64,000 bases of DNA from Verrucomicrobiia bacterium (lineage in GTDB: Bacteria; Verrucomicrobiota; Verrucomicrobiia; Verrucomicrobiales; Akkermansiaceae), in the NCBI GenBank assembly GCA_030431475.1, contig JAUIJD010000018.1:21835-85834 (forward strand), given 5' to 3'. Of this stretch, positions 51,765 to 59,498 are shown one piece after another. The notes below the pieces were generated by a model, which made no database searches, had not been told where the DNA came from, and worked only from the letters and a program-made list of their open reading frames with translations. Within the stretch, counting starts at the first letter, position 1. Each line of letters opens with the position of its first letter. Made by a program: the position numbers and the translations under genes.

Positions 51765-53063
51765 TCAGATCGCCTCCCGGGACTCGACGCTGCGGATGAG
51801 GGACAGGTAGGCGAGGGTGCCGACGACGTAGAGGGCGGCGGTGGCGAGGAATACCTGCCAGTAGGGGAACTCGTAGGTTCGTAGTAGCTGGAAGGTGCGG
51901 GCGGCCAGCCACCAGGCGCCGCTCCAGATGGCGCCGTTGCAGGCGCTGACGAGCTCGCGGTTGTCCTCGCCGACGTAGCTCATGGTGAGCTCGCTGGTCG
52001 AGGGTCCGGCCATGCTCATGAGCGGCTGACGGAGGATGAAGCAGGCGACGGCGACCGGCAGCGCCCAGGCGGCGGCGCGGACGAGCTCGCTGAGGCCCAT
52101 CACGACCAGCAGCACGATCCCGATCCCCTGCACGCCGAGGATGGCGCCGCGCCAGCCGAGCCGGCGTTTCACCGCGGGGACCAGCAGGCCGGCGATCATG
52201 ACCAGCACGTTGCTGATGGTGCCGTAGCCGGAGTAGGCCTTGGAGCTGACGTCGTGGACGTGGCTGAAGAAGAGATTGAGGAACTGGATGCTGAGGCCGG
52301 CGCCGGTGGCGATGCAGAGGGTGGGGATGAGGGCCCTGGTGAGCACCGGCCACTCGCTGCGCGGAATGTGCAGCCAGTGGTGCCGCCGCTTGCGGCGGGC
52401 GGGGGCGTCGGGGATGCGGGCGTAGAAAACGGGAGCCGCGCAGGCGACGAGGGTGAGGATGAGGAGGGTCGTGTATTCGTTGAAGACCAGGGTGAGGCCA
52501 CCGATTTCCATGCGACCCAGCGCCTGCAGGCCGGTCGATAGCGCGCCGCCGCAGACGCTGGCGGCGGCCCAACTGGCGAAGACCAGGCTGAGGGCCTCGC
52601 TGGCCTGCTTTTCCGGCGCGAGGCGGAGGATCATGGGCAGGCTGCCGACATTCAGCAGCAGGCCGGCGAAGCCCATGAGGAGGAAGGTCGCCGACGCCAG
52701 CGGCATGATGCCGAGACGGACGGTCTCCAGCGCGGCGAGCGCGGAGAGGGGGAAAAGGATGGAGCCGGCGAGCAGGACTTTTTTCAACGGCCTGCCGCGC
52801 AGCCAGAGTCCGGCCGGGATGGCGAGGAATAGGGTCGCGACGAAGCGCTGCGAGCCAAGCGCAGCGATGGCGGGGTCGTCGAGGCCGCGGTCCTTGAGGT
52901 AGAGGTTGAGCAGCAGGAATTGCGCCGCGTGGATGAGGTTGATGAGGAACTGTCCGGCGGCGAAGAAGTGGACCTCGCGGGGCAGCTCGCGGTAGCGCTC
53001 GAGCCAGCCCGGCAGCCACGAGCGGCGCGGGGGATCGGGAGCTTCGGGGAGCGGACGCGGCAC
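51765..53063 (-). CDS. Major facilitator superfamily transporter
   Basis: A 432-residue inner-membrane protein with about 12 hydrophobic segments in two halves, split by a basic loop (PDAPARRKRRHHWLHIPRSE, about 222-241). GLWLRGRPLKKVLLAG fits the MFS loop 2-3 motif area loosely. The substrate is unknown; a sugar or lactate/propanediol role is tempting because of the BMC locus, but it converges on the regulator and is not in the operon. Confidence 0.85.
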   Translation of the reverse strand: MPRPLPEAPDPPRRSWLPGWLERYRELPREVHFFAAGQFLINLIHAAQFLLLNLYLKDRGLDDPAIAALGSQRFVATLFLAIPAGLWLRGRPLKKVLLAGSILFPLSALAALETVRLGIMPLASATFLLMGFAGLLLNVGSLPMILRLAPEKQASEALSLVFASWAAASVCGGALSTGLQALGRMEIGGLTLVFNEYTTLLILTLVACAAPVFYARIPDAPARRKRRHHWLHIPRSEWPVLTRALIPTLCIATGAGLSIQFLNLFFSHVHDVSSKAYSGYGTISNVLVMIAGLLVPAVKRRLGWRGAILGVQGIGIVLLVVMGLSELVRAAAWALPVAVACFILRQPLMSMAGPSTSELTMSYVGEDNRELVSACNGAIWSGAWWLAARTFQLLRTYEFPYWQVFLATAALYVVGTLAYLSLIRSVESREAI

Positions 53064-53121
53064 GCGCGGAGAAATAGCGCCCGTCCGACCGGCTGGCGAC
53101 TGAAAGGGATCTCCTTTCTCG

Positions 53122-53544
53122 TCAGGACAGGATCACTCCGTCCAGGCCTTCGTATTGCCGGAATCCCTGGTCGAAGCTGACGAGCTTCAGACCTCCCTCC
53201 ATGGCGAAAGCCGCCAGATAGGCATCGTTCCACACCTTCGGCGAAAACGTGCCGCCCGCGGTGTGCTCCCGCCACCCGACCTCGACCTGCAGCGGCTCCT
53301 GCACGACGGCCACACGCTCGTCGGACTGGAACGCGTCGTAGAGCCCCCACGCATCCCTCATGCTGACCGCCTCCGCTCCAAGAGCTCTCGGATTCGTCGC
53401 CAGTCGCAAGAACCCCATCTGAGTCAGGCGGCAAAACGCACAGGATTCCTCCTCCAGGGTCTCGAACCACGCCTTCGCCGCGACATGGTGCCCATGCGCC
53501 TCGAAACCGAGGGCCAACCACACGTTGATGTCAGGAAGATGCAT
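53122..53544 (-). CDS. PIN-domain ribonuclease toxin (VapC type)
   Basis: A 140-residue PIN protein: MHLPDINVWLALGFEAHGHH carries the first acidic residue (Asp 5); others are in VWNDAYLAAFA and LVSFDQGF near the C-terminus. TLEEESCAFCRLTQMGFLRL is the usual second helix region of this VapC subgroup. It should cleave RNA unless bound by the antitoxin encoded just upstream, with which it overlaps by 14 bp. Confidence 0.87.
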   Translation of the reverse strand: MHLPDINVWLALGFEAHGHHVAAKAWFETLEEESCAFCRLTQMGFLRLATNPRALGAEAVSMRDAWGLYDAFQSDERVAVVQEPLQVEVGWREHTAGGTFSPKVWNDAYLAAFAMEGGLKLVSFDQGFRQYEGLDGVILS

Positions 53545-53785
53545 CCAGATCTTCCTCGTCCAGGATCTCCGAAATCCGGTCTCCGTCCAGATCCCGGCTC
53601 CCCGGAAGGGAAGACCTCACCAGCGGCAACTCGATGCGCCGCCGGACCGGCTCCGGAGCTTGCTGACGCTCCAACTCACGACGCAGGGCCTCGCTGAAGA
53701 ACCGCTTCAAGCTCATCCCCCGCAGACTCGCCAAGGCCTTCGCCCGCCGAAACAGCGCGTCGTCCACGTCAATCGTCGTCCGCAT
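53531..53785 (-). CDS. Ribbon-helix-helix antitoxin (VapB type)
   Basis: An 84-residue protein with an N-terminal RHH DNA-binding segment (MRTTIDVDDALFRRAKALAS and SLKRFFSEALRRELE, about 1-40) and an acidic C-terminal tail (DGDRISEILDEEDLD) that would bind the toxin. It overlaps the PIN gene and is preceded by alternating TATGT/ACATA operators. Confidence 0.87.
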   Translation of the reverse strand: MRTTIDVDDALFRRAKALASLRGMSLKRFFSEALRRELERQQAPEPVRRRIELPLVRSSLPGSRDLDGDRISEILDEEDLDASS

Positions 53786-53789
53786 ATTC

Positions 53790-53810
53790 TATGTAAAAAC
53801 ATATTTATGT
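53790..53810. promoter_or_regulatory. Operator of the VapBC pair
   Basis: TATGT (53790-53794), ACATA (53799-53803) and TATGT (53806-53810) give two overlapping perfect inverted pairs, 5 bp before the antitoxin ATG. This fits binding of two RHH dimers and negative autoregulation. Confidence 0.6.
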
Positions 53811-54092
53811 GGATCTTGTCAATCCTGTCGATGGCTCCAAGGGAGGAGAGGATAGGGATCCGGTGAGAAGGGCGCTGCATCAAGTAGGGGCTTCGGTCTG
53901 GAGGTCGAAAGTCTCAACGTCGAAAGTCGGAATCGCCCAGCTCTTCTGATCGTGCGAGAGCGCTTGAGGTAAGAGGCTTTTGACCTTGGACCTTCAGATC
54001 TCTGACAATCCCCTCCTGGAATTCGTGCGATGATCTCCGGCCGCCCTTCATGGTCGGGCTGTGGCAAGATGCGACGCCCGGGGCGTGTCCGC
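53811..54092. other. 282-bp gap with no feature seen
   Basis: Between the toxin-antitoxin promoter and the 3' end of the amidotransferase gene. Apart from a short direct repeat (GTCGAAAGTC at about 53908 and 53922) I see no gene, hairpin or RNA in it. Confidence 0.5.
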
Positions 54093-54773
54093 TCAGGGGA
54101 GCAGGGAGGACAGCAGGCGGTCGAGCTCGGCATGGGCGGCGACGTAGCGGTCCGGGTCGGTACCGAGGATCTTGTCGGCGGTCTGGACGTGGGGCGCATC
54201 GATCAACTCATCGCCGCAGTGCTCGACCAGGGCGGCGGCGGTTTCGGGGGTGGTCTCCAGGTGAAATTGGAGGCCGACGATCTGGTCGCCGATCCGGAAG
54301 GCCTGGTTGTCGCACACGGCGGTGCGGGCAAGTGGGACGGCGCCGGCCGGCAGGTCGAAGGTTTCGCCGTGCCAGTGGAAGGCGTCGAAGCGCTCGGGAA
54401 AGCCGAAGCCGTCGGTGGCCGGAAGTCCTTCCACCGGGAACCAGCCGATCTCGGGCTCCGGGTTGCGGCCGACGGTTGCACCGAGGGCGTTGGCGATCAG
54501 TTGGGCGCCGAGGCAGATGCCGAGCACCGGCTTGCCGGTTTCGAGGAACTTCCGGAGGTAGGCCTTTTCCTCGGGCAGCCAGGGGTGGCCGGCCTCGTCG
54601 TTCACACTCATGGGGCCGCCCATGATGATGAGAAAATCGACTTCCGCCGGGTCGGGCGGGGTCTGGCCGTCGAAGAAGGCGGTGCGGGTGATCCGGAAGC
54701 CGCGCCCAAGCAGCCAGGGCTCGATCGCTCCGAGACCTTCGAAGGAGACGTGCTGGAAGTAGTGGGCGCGCAT
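54093..54773 (-). CDS. Class I glutamine amidotransferase (GMP-synthase-like domain)
   Basis: A 226-residue stand-alone GATase: nucleophile Cys in LGICLGAQLIA (about 83-93), the oxyanion part FLIIMGGPMSVND, and the His-x-Glu of the triad in GLQFHLETTPE. Family members of this size (YfeJ-like) hydrolyse Gln or gamma-glutamyl compounds; the partner is unknown. ATG 54773 gives the normal start (MRAHYFQHVSFEGLG). Confidence 0.9.
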   Translation of the reverse strand: MRAHYFQHVSFEGLGAIEPWLLGRGFRITRTAFFDGQTPPDPAEVDFLIIMGGPMSVNDEAGHPWLPEEKAYLRKFLETGKPVLGICLGAQLIANALGATVGRNPEPEIGWFPVEGLPATDGFGFPERFDAFHWHGETFDLPAGAVPLARTAVCDNQAFRIGDQIVGLQFHLETTPETAAALVEHCGDELIDAPHVQTADKILGTDPDRYVAAHAELDRLLSSLLP

Positions 54774-54780
54774 GGTGGGG

Positions 54781-54827
54781 CGGCAAGCGGGACGCTTGCC
54801 AGCCTCTCGCAAAGCGGAGCTTTGCGC
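54781..54827. repeat. Two adjacent short palindromes
   Basis: GGCAAGC-GGGAC-GCTTGCC (54782-54800) and GCAAAGC-GGA-GCTTTGC (54809-54825), both perfect, next to each other just upstream of the amidotransferase start. Probably another extragenic repeat family. Confidence 0.75.
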
Positions 54828-54870
54828 TACTCTCCGGTGCGAGCGCTCCACTACCTGCACATGCTTTGCA

Positions 54871-54889
54871 AAAACATATTGAATGTTTT
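54871..54889. promoter_or_regulatory. Perfect dyad in an AT-rich divergent promoter
   Basis: AAAACAT-ATTGA-ATGTTTT, with perfect 7-bp arms, 27 bp before the ABC ATPase start at 54916 and about 100 bp from the divergent amidotransferase. It is a strong candidate repressor site for the metal-handling-like cluster. The 11-mer AAAAACATATT also occurs in the VapBC operator. Confidence 0.5.
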
Positions 54890-54915
54890 AGTTAAATATC
54901 TATAGCGACCGGGGC

Positions 54916-55578
54916 ATGGTGAGCGAGCGATCCGAAGCGGAAGCGGTGCTGCGTATTCCGAAGGGCCTGGGAATCGGCTACGGCACGACGCTGGCCCGGT
55001 GTGAGGAGGAGATGGAGCTGCGGGTAGGAACGCATTTCCTGCTGGCTCGCAACGGGCGCGGCAAGACGACCCTGCTCAAGACGCTCTCCGGTCTGCTGAA
55101 ACCGACCGAGGGGTCGTATGCGGTGGAGGGTCGGCCGCAGTTCGTCAGCGACGAGCTTTCCTACGACCGCGAGCTGACGCCCTCGCATGTCTTCTCGGCC
55201 TTCCTGCCGGGGGCGACGGCGAAGGAGGCGGAGCGGTTCGCGGAGGAGCTCGAGCTCGAGGTCCGCAAGCCCTTCGGCAAGCTGTCCTTCGGCAACCGCA
55301 AGAAAGTGGGGCTGGTGCTGGCGGAGTTCTCCGTGCGGGGCGACGGCGCGGATGTGATGTTCTACGACGAGCCCTTCACGGGGCTCGACACGCCGGCTCG
55401 CGAGGCCTTGCTGGAGCGCTGGCGGGCGAGCGAGGAGCGGGTGTTGAGGGTGATTTCCTGCCACCCCGATCTCGATGAGATGTCGATGCCGAGCGCGATG
55501 CTGATCAGCGATGGGAGCATCGGGCGCCCGGGAGCGGGGGCGACGACCTGGTCCGAACTGAAGAAACTCCTCAACTGA
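54916..55578 (+). CDS. ABC transporter ATP-binding protein
   Basis: A 220-residue ABC ATPase: Walker A ARNGRGKTTLLK (first Gly replaced by Ala), signature KLSFGNRKKVGL in place of LSGGQ and Walker B VMFYDEPFTGLD. The divergence from the LSGGQ consensus puts it in the ABC-2/export-like group rather than with importers. Followed 8 bp later by a membrane protein gene, with which it probably forms the transporter. Confidence 0.88.
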   Translation: MVSERSEAEAVLRIPKGLGIGYGTTLARCEEEMELRVGTHFLLARNGRGKTTLLKTLSGLLKPTEGSYAVEGRPQFVSDELSYDRELTPSHVFSAFLPGATAKEAERFAEELELEVRKPFGKLSFGNRKKVGLVLAEFSVRGDGADVMFYDEPFTGLDTPAREALLERWRASEERVLRVISCHPDLDEMSMPSAMLISDGSIGRPGAGATTWSELKKLLN

Positions 55579-55586
55579 TCGAAGCG

Positions 55587-56357
55587 ATGCATCTTTTCCG
55601 ATTGAGTCTGCTGACGCTCTGGGTGCGCAAGACCTGGCTGGTGATCCTTCTGCTGACGGTGGGCCTGCCCTTCGTCCTGCCCCACATGACGCCGGTCGAA
55701 ACCGTGCCGAAGCTGCTGCCTCCGGCCCGGGCCCACGCGGCCTGGCTGCTGGTTTGGGGCGTGGGGATCCTTTGGGGCCTCTCCCAGGCGGCGCGGCTGG
55801 GCGACGGAAATTCGCGCACCGGGGTTGGAAACTACCTGCGGTCCCGCGGTCAGGGATCGCTGCGCCAGATGCTTTCGATGTGGTCGGCCCTGATGATCTT
55901 CCTGCTTCCCGTGGTGGTGGTGGCCGTCGGGATTTGCCTGGCGGCGGCGATGCCCGGCGACCCCGCGGAGCGGGGGCTGTGGGTATCGACCAACGTGCAG
56001 GCGGCGGTCCTTTTTCTGGTGGCCATCGGACCGCTGGCGCTGCTCGGCATCGCGCTGTCGAGCCGCTTCGGAGCCATGGTCGGCTACGTCGTGCCGGCAG
56101 CGCTTTGCCTCTACGGGCTCTATGGCGTGGGGCATCTCGCGGAGACCATCAAGATGGGCGAGAACCCGGTGCTCGAATGGCTCTACATCGTTTCGCCCCA
56201 GTATCACCTGGCGGACCTGACGCCGCGCCTGATCTTCAAGATGGGCGAGGTCGGATGGTCGTCCTTCGCCGGGTTCCTCGGCTACTTCGCGCTGCTCGGA
56301 GGTTTCCTGACGGGGCTTTCGCTGCTGCTTTTCCGGACCGAACCCCTGCGCTCCTGA
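55587..56357 (+). CDS. ABC-2-like membrane permease
   Basis: A 256-residue membrane protein with about six hydrophobic segments (TWLVILLLTVGLPFVLPHM; WLLVWGVGILWGLSQAA; MWSALMIFLLPVVVVAVGIC; AAVLFLVAIGPLALLGIAL; FLGYFALLGGFLTGLSLLLF). It resembles ABC-2 type permeases in size and pattern, with weak sequence signs. It lies between the ATPase and a His-rich protein gene on the same strand with 4-8 bp gaps. Confidence 0.7.
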   Translation: MHLFRLSLLTLWVRKTWLVILLLTVGLPFVLPHMTPVETVPKLLPPARAHAAWLLVWGVGILWGLSQAARLGDGNSRTGVGNYLRSRGQGSLRQMLSMWSALMIFLLPVVVVAVGICLAAAMPGDPAERGLWVSTNVQAAVLFLVAIGPLALLGIALSSRFGAMVGYVVPAALCLYGLYGVGHLAETIKMGENPVLEWLYIVSPQYHLADLTPRLIFKMGEVGWSSFAGFLGYFALLGGFLTGLSLLLFRTEPLRS

Positions 56358-56361
56358 GGTC

Positions 56362-57360
56362 ATGGATTTTCTTCGTCTCGATCGCCGGAGCGTCGTCGTC
56401 GGCACCTTGGTTCTCGCGCTGGGTTGGTTGGGGGTTTCGGTCTGGATGGCAAAGGGCGGACGCTTCGACCACGAACCGAACCTGATGTGGCTGAAGCGGA
56501 GCGCCTACGGCCGGACGATTGCCTTCGCGATGCGGGGGCCGGCGGATCTCTATTGGCATCGGGGAAGCCGGGAGGACCTGGGGGAGGAAGATCACCATCA
56601 TGACGATCCCGACGACCCCCACGCCGTCGATTCCGAGAGGGAAACCGCGGACCCGGCGGCGCAGATGGCCGCGATCGCCGGGGGCATCAAGCGGGAGTTC
56701 GAGGAGCACGAGGCGGAGGAGGAGGCGGGGCCGGCACCCCGGCCGCCGGCGCGCTCGGTCCGCGAGAAGTTGCTGCGGAGTCTGAAGGACCTGAAGATCG
56801 CCCGCTACGAGCGGACCAACGACTTCGGCGATACCGACGCGATGTATGCCTTCATGAAGGGGGAGGCCGAGAAGCGCCTCAAACTCAGCTACGAGATGGA
56901 TCCGACCAACCTCGTCTGCTACGGTTCGTATTTCTTCTTCCTGAGCGAGTCCATCGTCCGCCTCCACGGGGCCGAGGACGAGAAGACGGTGATCCACGAG
57001 GGCGAGCGCAAGGCGCTCGAACTGGCGAGCCGCACCGCGAACTACTGCCTTCAGTATGACGATGAGCCCACCGCGGCCATCACCGGTGCGTCCGCCTGCC
57101 ACGACGCGCTGACCATCCTGCTGCGGAGACGCCTGGGAACCGACCAGGACCTTAAGGGTTTCCTTCAGATTGGCGTGCGTTCGCTGGGCACCTACGACCG
57201 CCTCAAGGAGGAAATGAGCCGCGACGGCCGATGGGAAGCCTTCTCCATCCACCGCCGGACCGAGATGGAGGACGCCCGGAAGCTCCTTGGCGTGGCGCTC
57301 AAGGGAGATCGCCAGCTCATCGAGGCCCGCCTCGAGGGACAGGCCGGGGAGGCTCGGTAG
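56362..57360 (+). CDS. Membrane-anchored protein with a His/Asp-rich segment
   Basis: A 332-residue protein: an N-terminal membrane helix (VVVGTLVLALGWLGVSVWM, about 11-30), a metal-binding-like stretch EEDHHHDDPDDPHAVDSE (about 74-91), a charged linker, and a helical domain (about 130-320; EKRLKLSYEMDPTNLVCYGS; ALELASRTANYCLQYDD) that may form TPR-like repeats. No family is recognised. Third gene of the ABC operon; its 3' end overlaps the convergent MerC-like gene by 169 bp. Confidence 0.72.
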   Translation: MDFLRLDRRSVVVGTLVLALGWLGVSVWMAKGGRFDHEPNLMWLKRSAYGRTIAFAMRGPADLYWHRGSREDLGEEDHHHDDPDDPHAVDSERETADPAAQMAAIAGGIKREFEEHEAEEEAGPAPRPPARSVREKLLRSLKDLKIARYERTNDFGDTDAMYAFMKGEAEKRLKLSYEMDPTNLVCYGSYFFFLSESIVRLHGAEDEKTVIHEGERKALELASRTANYCLQYDDEPTAAITGASACHDALTILLRRRLGTDQDLKGFLQIGVRSLGTYDRLKEEMSRDGRWEAFSIHRRTEMEDARKLLGVALKGDRQLIEARLEGQAGEAR

Positions 57361-57914
57361 TCTCGCGCGCCGGAAACGGTGGAAAACCGTGTGCCCGGCC
57401 GGAGCGCCGGGCCGTTTCGAGCCTCTGCGCCGCGGCAGCCGCGGCAACCGCGGAGGTTGCCAATGTGGGCGGCGACGAGGCACACGCCGCCGAGTGCGGT
57501 GACGATGCTCGAGGCGGGAAAGGCGAAGGAGAGCTTTCCCGAGGCGTCGGTGGCCACCGACGGGCAGCAGGAACTGCAGGCTTCCTCGACCGCCGCCGCA
57601 CTGGTGCCGAGATAGGGCAGGATGGCCCCGATGATGACGAGGGCGACGCCCATTGTTCCGCTGGCAATGACCCAACGACGCCCATGTTTTCGAAAGCCGC
57701 GGACGATGGTCATCATCGCCAGAGGGACCACCACCAGCGCCATGCCCCAGTGCATCGCCGGGTGGGACCACATCCGTCCGAAGGCCGGCATCAGCAGCAG
57801 GAGCGGAGGCGTCGCCAGGCAGTGGATGGCGCAGAGGATGGAGGCGGCCACGCCGACCCGGTCGGCGTTTTCGCTCCGGGGTGCAAGGGGAGGGGAAAGG
57901 ACGGCGGTGTGCAT
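57192..57914 (-). CDS. MerC-like membrane protein
   Basis: A 240-codon frame whose first about 150 residues resemble the MerC family: VAASILCAIHCLATPPLLLL (the CxxHC-like metal site), MALVVVPLAMMTIVRGFRKH, GVALVIIGAILPYLG, a Cys pair in EEACSSCCP and VTALGGVCLVAAHIGNLRGC. The last about 90 residues are low-complexity and lie opposite the end of the 56362-57360 gene, so a nearby frameshift may have removed the true stop. MerC-like proteins carry thiophilic or divalent metals across the inner membrane. Confidence 0.68.
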   Translation of the reverse strand: MHTAVLSPPLAPRSENADRVGVAASILCAIHCLATPPLLLLMPAFGRMWSHPAMHWGMALVVVPLAMMTIVRGFRKHGRRWVIASGTMGVALVIIGAILPYLGTSAAAVEEACSSCCPSVATDASGKLSFAFPASSIVTALGGVCLVAAHIGNLRGCRGCRGAEARNGPALRPGTRFSTVSGARDYRASPACPSRRASMSWRSPLSATPRSFRASSISVRRWMEKASHRPSRLISSLRRS

Positions 57915-58009
57915 GGGCGGATGCGTTAGCCGCGGGCGCGGGATCGGGGAATCCGGCAGGACTCGCAAATGGACGAGATAGGTCCGGGGATCCCGGTTGC
58001 CATGCCCCC

Positions 58010-59347
58010 TCAGTGCTGATGTCCGTGGCCGCCGGCGCCGAGGTTGAGGACAAACTGCAGCCAGACGGTGTGTTCGGTGCCGTACCCGCCGAGGTCGTCG
58101 AAGCTGTACTGGAGGCGGCTGTGGAGGTCGGCCTGTTTGCCGAGGTGGGTGAGGTGGGTGACGTTGGCCGAGGCGCGCCAGCGGCGCTCGGCGCCGGCCA
58201 TGCGGTTGCCGCTGGCCCACTCGATGCGGCCGGCGGCGGTCCAGTCGGTGTGGAATTCACACCCGGCGGCGACGTAGAGGCCGCACTCGTCGAAGTGACC
58301 AGGGTTTCCGGCGCGATCGTAGGCATCGACGTAGCGGTAGAAGGCCTCGGTGCGCCACCAGGCGGGGCGGTCGGCCACGGCGAAAGTGCCGTAGAGATCG
58401 GCGCCGAGAACCCAGGTGGTGCGACCGAAGCCGTTCTGCCCGGCGGCGAGTGAGACGCCGGCGAGATTCAGGCCGTGGCCGCGGCAGATGTCGCTCTCGA
58501 GTCGGGCGAAGAAGAAGCCGTCGTCGAGGTAGGCGTCATCGACGTCGTAGACGCCGCCGTTTCCGGCGAAGCCGTGGGCGTGCTCGTGCTCCTCATGCTC
58601 ATGATCCTCGTCGTGGTCATCGTCATCATGGTCGTCGTGATGGTCCTCCTCGCCGGCGTGCTCGAGGGCTTCGAGGTAGAGGTCGCGGCGGAAGTCGCGG
58701 ACGCCACCGTGGCTGTGGCTGCGGGATTGCCCGTAGCCGAAGCGGAACACGGTCTTTTCGCCCGGCCCGGGAAGGTGGATGCCGATGTCGCCGCCCTGGA
58801 CGACCAGGCCTTCCTCGCCGAGCAACCGGATGAGCGAGATCGGCGGCTCGACGAAATCGCGGTCGTGGAGGTGGATCTGGTTCTCGTGGCCGAAGGGGGC
58901 GAAGAACTGTCCGGCGCGGAGAGAGATGCCGGCGGGCAGCGAGAAGGTCGCGTAGGCTTCCTCCCACTCGCCGTCCCAGTGGTCGTAGCGGTCCCAGAAG
59001 GTGTTGTAGATGGCGTGCAGCGAGACCGCCGGGCCGAGTTCCATCAGCGCGCCGAGCTCGATGCCCTGCAGGTTGAAGCCGTCGTCGATGGGCGCGTGGC
59101 CGCCGCGGATGAGGCCCAGATTTTTTTCCGAGGTTGAGCCGCCGAGCGCGATGGCAGCCGAGAGGTGGGGGTGGAAGTGGAACCAGTGCTCGTCCTCGTG
59201 GGTCGGAATCTTGAGCTCCGGGTGGTGCGGGCTGTCCGGTGTGGCCGTCGGATGCGCCGGGGTCGGCGGTTCGTGGTCGTGATCGCAGTGTTCATGCTGG
59301 GCCAAGAGCGGCGCGATCAGGACGAGGGAAAGAGTAGCAGTGCGCAT
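58010..59347 (-). CDS. Histidine-rich outer-membrane porin, probable metal uptake
   Basis: A 445-residue outer-membrane beta-barrel protein with a signal peptide (MRTATLSLVLIAPLLA) and His-rich stretches at the N-terminus (HEHCDHDHE; HEDEHWFHFHPH), in a middle loop (HHDDHDDDDHDEDHEHEEHE, about 233-252) and at the end (GHGHQH). Barrel-like strands run through the rest (FRFGYGQSRSHSHGG; ASANVTHLTHLG). The pattern suits zinc or another divalent metal, and a Zur-like dyad lies 56 bp upstream. Confidence 0.82.
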   Translation of the reverse strand: MRTATLSLVLIAPLLAQHEHCDHDHEPPTPAHPTATPDSPHHPELKIPTHEDEHWFHFHPHLSAAIALGGSTSEKNLGLIRGGHAPIDDGFNLQGIELGALMELGPAVSLHAIYNTFWDRYDHWDGEWEEAYATFSLPAGISLRAGQFFAPFGHENQIHLHDRDFVEPPISLIRLLGEEGLVVQGGDIGIHLPGPGEKTVFRFGYGQSRSHSHGGVRDFRRDLYLEALEHAGEEDHHDDHDDDDHDEDHEHEEHEHAHGFAGNGGVYDVDDAYLDDGFFFARLESDICRGHGLNLAGVSLAAGQNGFGRTTWVLGADLYGTFAVADRPAWWRTEAFYRYVDAYDRAGNPGHFDECGLYVAAGCEFHTDWTAAGRIEWASGNRMAGAERRWRASANVTHLTHLGKQADLHSRLQYSFDDLGGYGTEHTVWLQFVLNLGAGGHGHQH

Positions 59348-59402
59348 GACGGCGAGCTTCCTAGGTGGTTAGGGATGCCGTAGCAACCCAAAACGCAAAG
59401 AA

Positions 59403-59419
59403 AATGCAATAGTATCATT
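59403..59419. promoter_or_regulatory. Zur-like dyad upstream of the His-rich porin
   Basis: AATGCAATAGTATCATT forms an imperfect palindrome reminiscent of the zinc-uptake-regulator box (AATG-NN-ATANTAT-NN-CATT), two bases short on one side. It lies in the AT-rich divergent promoter of the His-rich porin (59347) and the antiporter (59499). Zinc control is an inference. Confidence 0.35.
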
Positions 59420-59498
59420 AAAGCATATGCAATGAGGTGATAGAAGCTGTCTTGTGAGACTTCAGAGGGGTGGTGTTCCGGGAGGTTTTCCCATCGCC

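Noticed and set aside
51765..53063. Fucose permease of the BMC operon
   Set aside because: It is an MFS protein but on a separate, convergent unit with no FucP-specific motif that I can recognise.
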